Source: Caulobacteraceae bacterium (GTDB lineage Bacteria; Pseudomonadota; Alphaproteobacteria; Caulobacterales; Caulobacteraceae). From it: DNA of 64,000 nucleotides. The position numbers and the translations under genes are program-made. Shown in pieces: positions 61,177-64,000 of this stretch (position 1 is its first letter; the number at the start of each line of letters is the position of its first letter). The DNA is taken from NCBI GenBank assembly GCA_019247715.1, contig JAFBAO010000038.1, forward strand, positions 1 to 64,000. Direction: 5' to 3'. A model generated the notes under the pieces. The model searched no databases, was not told the DNA's origin, and worked only from the letters and a program-made list of their open reading frames with translations.

Positions 61177-62892
61177 ATGGCCGACGACCTTTCCATGAAC
61201 CCCACCCGCGACGACTTCGCCGCCCTGCTCGACGAGAGCCTGGGCAAGGGCGACTTTCACGAAGGCTCCGTCGTCACCGGCGTTGTGGCGGCGATCGAGA
61301 AGGACTTCGCGATCATCGACGTGGGCCTCAAGACCGAGGGCCGCATCCCGGTGAAGGAGTTCGGGGTCGACGGCGACGGCAAGCCGACCCTGAAGGCGGG
61401 CGACAAGGTCGAGGTGTTCCTGGAGCGGGTGGAGAACGCCCTCGGCGAAGCGGTGATCAGCCGCGAGAAGGCCCGCCGCGAGGAGGCCTGGACGCGCCTG
61501 GAGGCGGTCTACGCCAAGAACGAGCCGGTGATGGGGGCCATTGTCGGCAGGGTTAAGGGCGGCTTCACCGTCGATCTCGGCGGCGCCTCGGCCTTCCTGC
61601 CCGGCAGCCAGGTGGACATCCGCCCGGTCCGCGATGTGGGGCCCCTGATGGGCCGCGAGCAGCCCTTCGCGATCCTCAAGATGGACCGGCCGCGCGGCAA
61701 CATCGTCGTCTCCCGCCGGGCCATCCTGGAGGAAGCCCGGGCCGAGCAGCGCACCGAGCTGGTGAGCCAGCTGCAGGAAGGGGAAGTGCGCGAAGGGGTG
61801 GTGAAGAACATCACCGATTACGGCGCCTTCGTGGATCTCGGCGGCATCGACGGCTTGCTGCACGTCACCGACATGAGCTGGAAGCGCGTCTCCCACCCGA
61901 GCCAGGTCCTGACGGTGGGCGACACGGTCAAGGTCCAGATCGTCAAGATCAACCCCGAGACCCAGCGGATCAGCCTCGGCATGAAGCAGCTCCAGTCCGA
62001 CCCGTGGGACGGGGTGGAGGCCAAGTACCCGGTGGGCGCCAAGTTCAAGGGCCGGATCACCAACATCACCGACTACGGCGCCTTCGTGGAGCTGGAGCCG
62101 GGCGTCGAGGGCCTGGTGCACGTCTCCGAGATGAGCTGGACCAAGAAGAACGTCCATCCGGGCAAGATCGTCTCCACCTCGCAGGAGGTGGAGGTGGTGG
62201 TGTTGGACGTCGACGCTTCCAAGCGGCGGGTCAGCCTCGGCCTCAAGCAGGCCATGCAGAACCCCTGGGAGGAGTTCCTCGAGAAGCACCCGATCGGCAC
62301 GGCCGTGGAAGGCGAGGTCAAGAACGCCACCGAGTTCGGCCTGTTCATCGGCCTCGAGGGCGACATCGACGGCATGGTCCACCTCTCCGACATCGATTGG
62401 AACATGCCCGGCGAGGAAGCCATCCTGCGCTACAAGAAAGGCGAGGCGGTCAGGGTGCGGGTTCTCGACGTCGACGTGGAGAAGGAGCGGATCTCGCTCG
62501 GCCTCAAGCAGCTGGCCGGCGACCCCCTGGCCGGCGATGTCTACCGCAAGGGCCAGACCGTCACCGTGACCGTCACCGAGGTCACCTCGGGCGGCATCGA
62601 GGTGAAGTTCGGCGACGAAGAGGCCCCGGTCACCGCCTTCATCCGCAAGTCCGATCTTTCGCGCGACCGCTCCGAGCAGCGCCCCGAAAGGTTCGCCTCG
62701 GGCGACCGGGTGGACGCCCAGATCACCAACGTCGACAAGGCGGCCCGGCGGATCTCGCTCTCCATCAAGGCGCTGGAGGCGGCCGAGGAGAAGGAGGCCA
62801 TCGAGCAGTACGGCTCCTCCGACAGCGGCGCCTCGCTGGGCGACATCCTGGGCGCGGCGCTCAGGGAGCGCGAGAAGGCGGCGAAGGAGTAG
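61177..62892 (+). CDS. rpsA: 30S ribosomal protein S1
   Basis: Tandem S1 repeats, e.g. GVVKNITDYGAFVDLGGIDGLLHVTDMSW. Confidence 0.98.
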   Translation: MADDLSMNPTRDDFAALLDESLGKGDFHEGSVVTGVVAAIEKDFAIIDVGLKTEGRIPVKEFGVDGDGKPTLKAGDKVEVFLERVENALGEAVISREKARREEAWTRLEAVYAKNEPVMGAIVGRVKGGFTVDLGGASAFLPGSQVDIRPVRDVGPLMGREQPFAILKMDRPRGNIVVSRRAILEEARAEQRTELVSQLQEGEVREGVVKNITDYGAFVDLGGIDGLLHVTDMSWKRVSHPSQVLTVGDTVKVQIVKINPETQRISLGMKQLQSDPWDGVEAKYPVGAKFKGRITNITDYGAFVELEPGVEGLVHVSEMSWTKKNVHPGKIVSTSQEVEVVVLDVDASKRRVSLGLKQAMQNPWEEFLEKHPIGTAVEGEVKNATEFGLFIGLEGDIDGMVHLSDIDWNMPGEEAILRYKKGEAVRVRVLDVDVEKERISLGLKQLAGDPLAGDVYRKGQTVTVTVTEVTSGGIEVKFGDEEAPVTAFIRKSDLSRDRSEQRPERFASGDRVDAQITNVDKAARRISLSIKALEAAEEKEAIEQYGSSDSGASLGDILGAALREREKAAKE

Positions 62893-62976
62893 GCGCCGCG
62901 CGGGTCCCGACCCTTGTTCGCGCTTGAAGATCAATCTGCGATTGGGCAAAGCTTCGGCGCCGAACGGGGGACCGGG

Positions 62977-63273
62977 ATGATCAAGTCCGAGCTTATTGCG
63001 GCGCTCGCGGGCGAGAATCCGCACCTCACCCAGAAGGATATCGAACGGGTGGTGGGGGTGATCCTCGAGCGCATCATTGGGTCGCTGGAGGACGGCGGAC
63101 GGGTGGAGCTGCGCGGCTTCGGCGCCTTCTCGGTGCGCTCGCGTCCCGCACGGGCCGGGCGCAATCCCCGCACCGGCGAGGCGGTGGACGTGCAGGCCAA
63201 GAACGTGCCGTTCTTCAAGTCCGGCAAGGAGCTGCGCGCCCGGCTGAATGGTGGGAGGCCCACGCCGCCATGA
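62977..63273 (+). CDS. ihfB: integration host factor subunit beta
   Basis: [26 protein letters not shown]...[26 protein letters not shown]; downstream of rpsA. Confidence 0.95.
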   Translation: MIKSELIAALAGENPHLTQKDIERVVGVILERIIGSLEDGGRVELRGFGAFSVRSRPARAGRNPRTGEAVDVQAKNVPFFKSGKELRARLNGGRPTPP

Positions 63274-63731
63274 GCGATGTCAGGCAGAAGGTCGTCGCGG
63301 CCGCCGAGGCGCCGGTCACGGTGTTCCGGGAGTTCCGCGAGTTCATCGCCCGCGGCAACGTCATCGACCTCGCGGTCGGCGTGATCATCGGCGCCGCGTT
63401 CGGCAAGATCGTCACCAGCCTCGTCGACCAGGTGGTGATGCCGCCGGTGGGCCTGCTGCTCGGCCGGGTCGATTTCTCGCAGCAGAAGATCGTGCTGCAG
63501 GCCGCCGATCCGTCGCGCAAGCTGGCCGAGGTGGCGATCGGCTATGGCGCCTTCCTCAACACCATCATCCAGTTCGTGATCGTGGCGGCGGTGGTCTTCC
63601 TGATGGTGAAGCTGATGAACAGCATGCGCCGCCAGGAAGCCCAGGCGCCCCAGCCCCCCGCCGCCCCCACCCCCTCCGAGGTGCTGCTGGCCGAGATCCG
63701 CGACCTTCTGAAGACGGGCGGGGGGCGTTAA
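63270..63731 (+). CDS. mscL: large-conductance mechanosensitive channel
   Basis: [45 protein letters not shown]. Confidence 0.97.
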   Translation: MSDVRQKVVAAAEAPVTVFREFREFIARGNVIDLAVGVIIGAAFGKIVTSLVDQVVMPPVGLLLGRVDFSQQKIVLQAADPSRKLAEVAIGYGAFLNTIIQFVIVAAVVFLMVKLMNSMRRQEAQAPQPPAAPTPSEVLLAEIRDLLKTGGGR

Positions 63732-63750
63732 GCAGCTTCCATAGACCTTT

Positions 63751-63766
63751 CTCCCCTGCGGGGGAG
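63751..63766 (+). terminator. short GC hairpin downstream of mscL
   Basis: CTCCCC-TGCG-GGGGAG. Confidence 0.4.
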
Positions 63767-63816
63767 GGCGGATGGAGGGGCTCGTGAAAACGCTCCGCCG
63801 CTTTCCCCGGGCGCCA

Positions 63817-63926
63817 GAGCGCGTTCCGCAAAAGTGGAACCGCTTTTGCGGCGAGAACGCGCTCCAAGTCTTTGAATTCTAGAGCACGATTCAACGATCA
63901 GACGATTCCGTCTGATCGCATCGTGC
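63817..63926. repeat. REP/MITE-like double palindrome
   Basis: gagcgcgttccgcaaaagtggaaccgcttttgcggcgagaacgcgctc (63817-63864) and gcacgattcaacgatcagacgattccgtctgatcgcatcgtgc (63884-63926). Confidence 0.75.
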
Positions 63927-63935
63927 GCCAGGCTC

Positions 63936-64000
63936 CTACGGCATTTCCCAGACGCCGGTGCGGCGCACTTCCATGTCCTCCAGGGCGCGGGTGACGGGGA
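63936..64000 (-). CDS. C-terminal end of an unidentified CDS, truncated by window edge
   Basis: Reverse-strand translation PVTRALEDMEVRRTGVWEMP*. Confidence 0.35.
   Translation of the reverse strand, partial: PVTRALEDMEVRRTGVWEMP

Noticed and set aside
60940-63024. 694-aa minus-strand ORF
   Set aside because: Antisense to rpsA; composition is a shadow of S1 codons

Overview
High-GC alphaproteobacterial chromosome segment, probably Caulobacterales/Phenylobacterium-like judging by gene content. It is mostly ordinary housekeeping and catabolic genes: phaA/phaB, ggt, ahcY, bioB, the chvI-chvG-hprK-EIIA-HPr operon, several acyl-CoA dehydrogenase/thiolase/CoA-transferase genes, aroA-cmk-rpsA-ihfB-mscL and one tRNA-Ala(GGC). 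The clearest anomaly is a complete IS1595/ISXO2-type element of about 2.36 kb (1009-3370) with near-perfect ~21 bp terminal inverted repeats and an 8 bp target duplication (GTCAAGGA). It splits phaB in frame and carries cargo: two small ORFs and a DUF3800-like protein. Other points of interest are an FGE gene whose sulfatase partner survives only as a C-terminal remnant, two tandem large/small acyl-CoA dehydrogenase pairs that look heteromeric, a fused HMG-CoA-synthase-like/OB-fold protein with no Cys at the expected nucleophile position, a fused double alpha/beta hydrolase near a ThDP enzyme and two ACPs, three frameshifted genes at short homopolymers, an unlisted 41-aa His-rich secreted peptide, and intergenic palindromes, one of which covers the cmk ribosome-binding site. 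No CRISPR array was seen. All assignments come from reading the sequence and translations; no database search was run.
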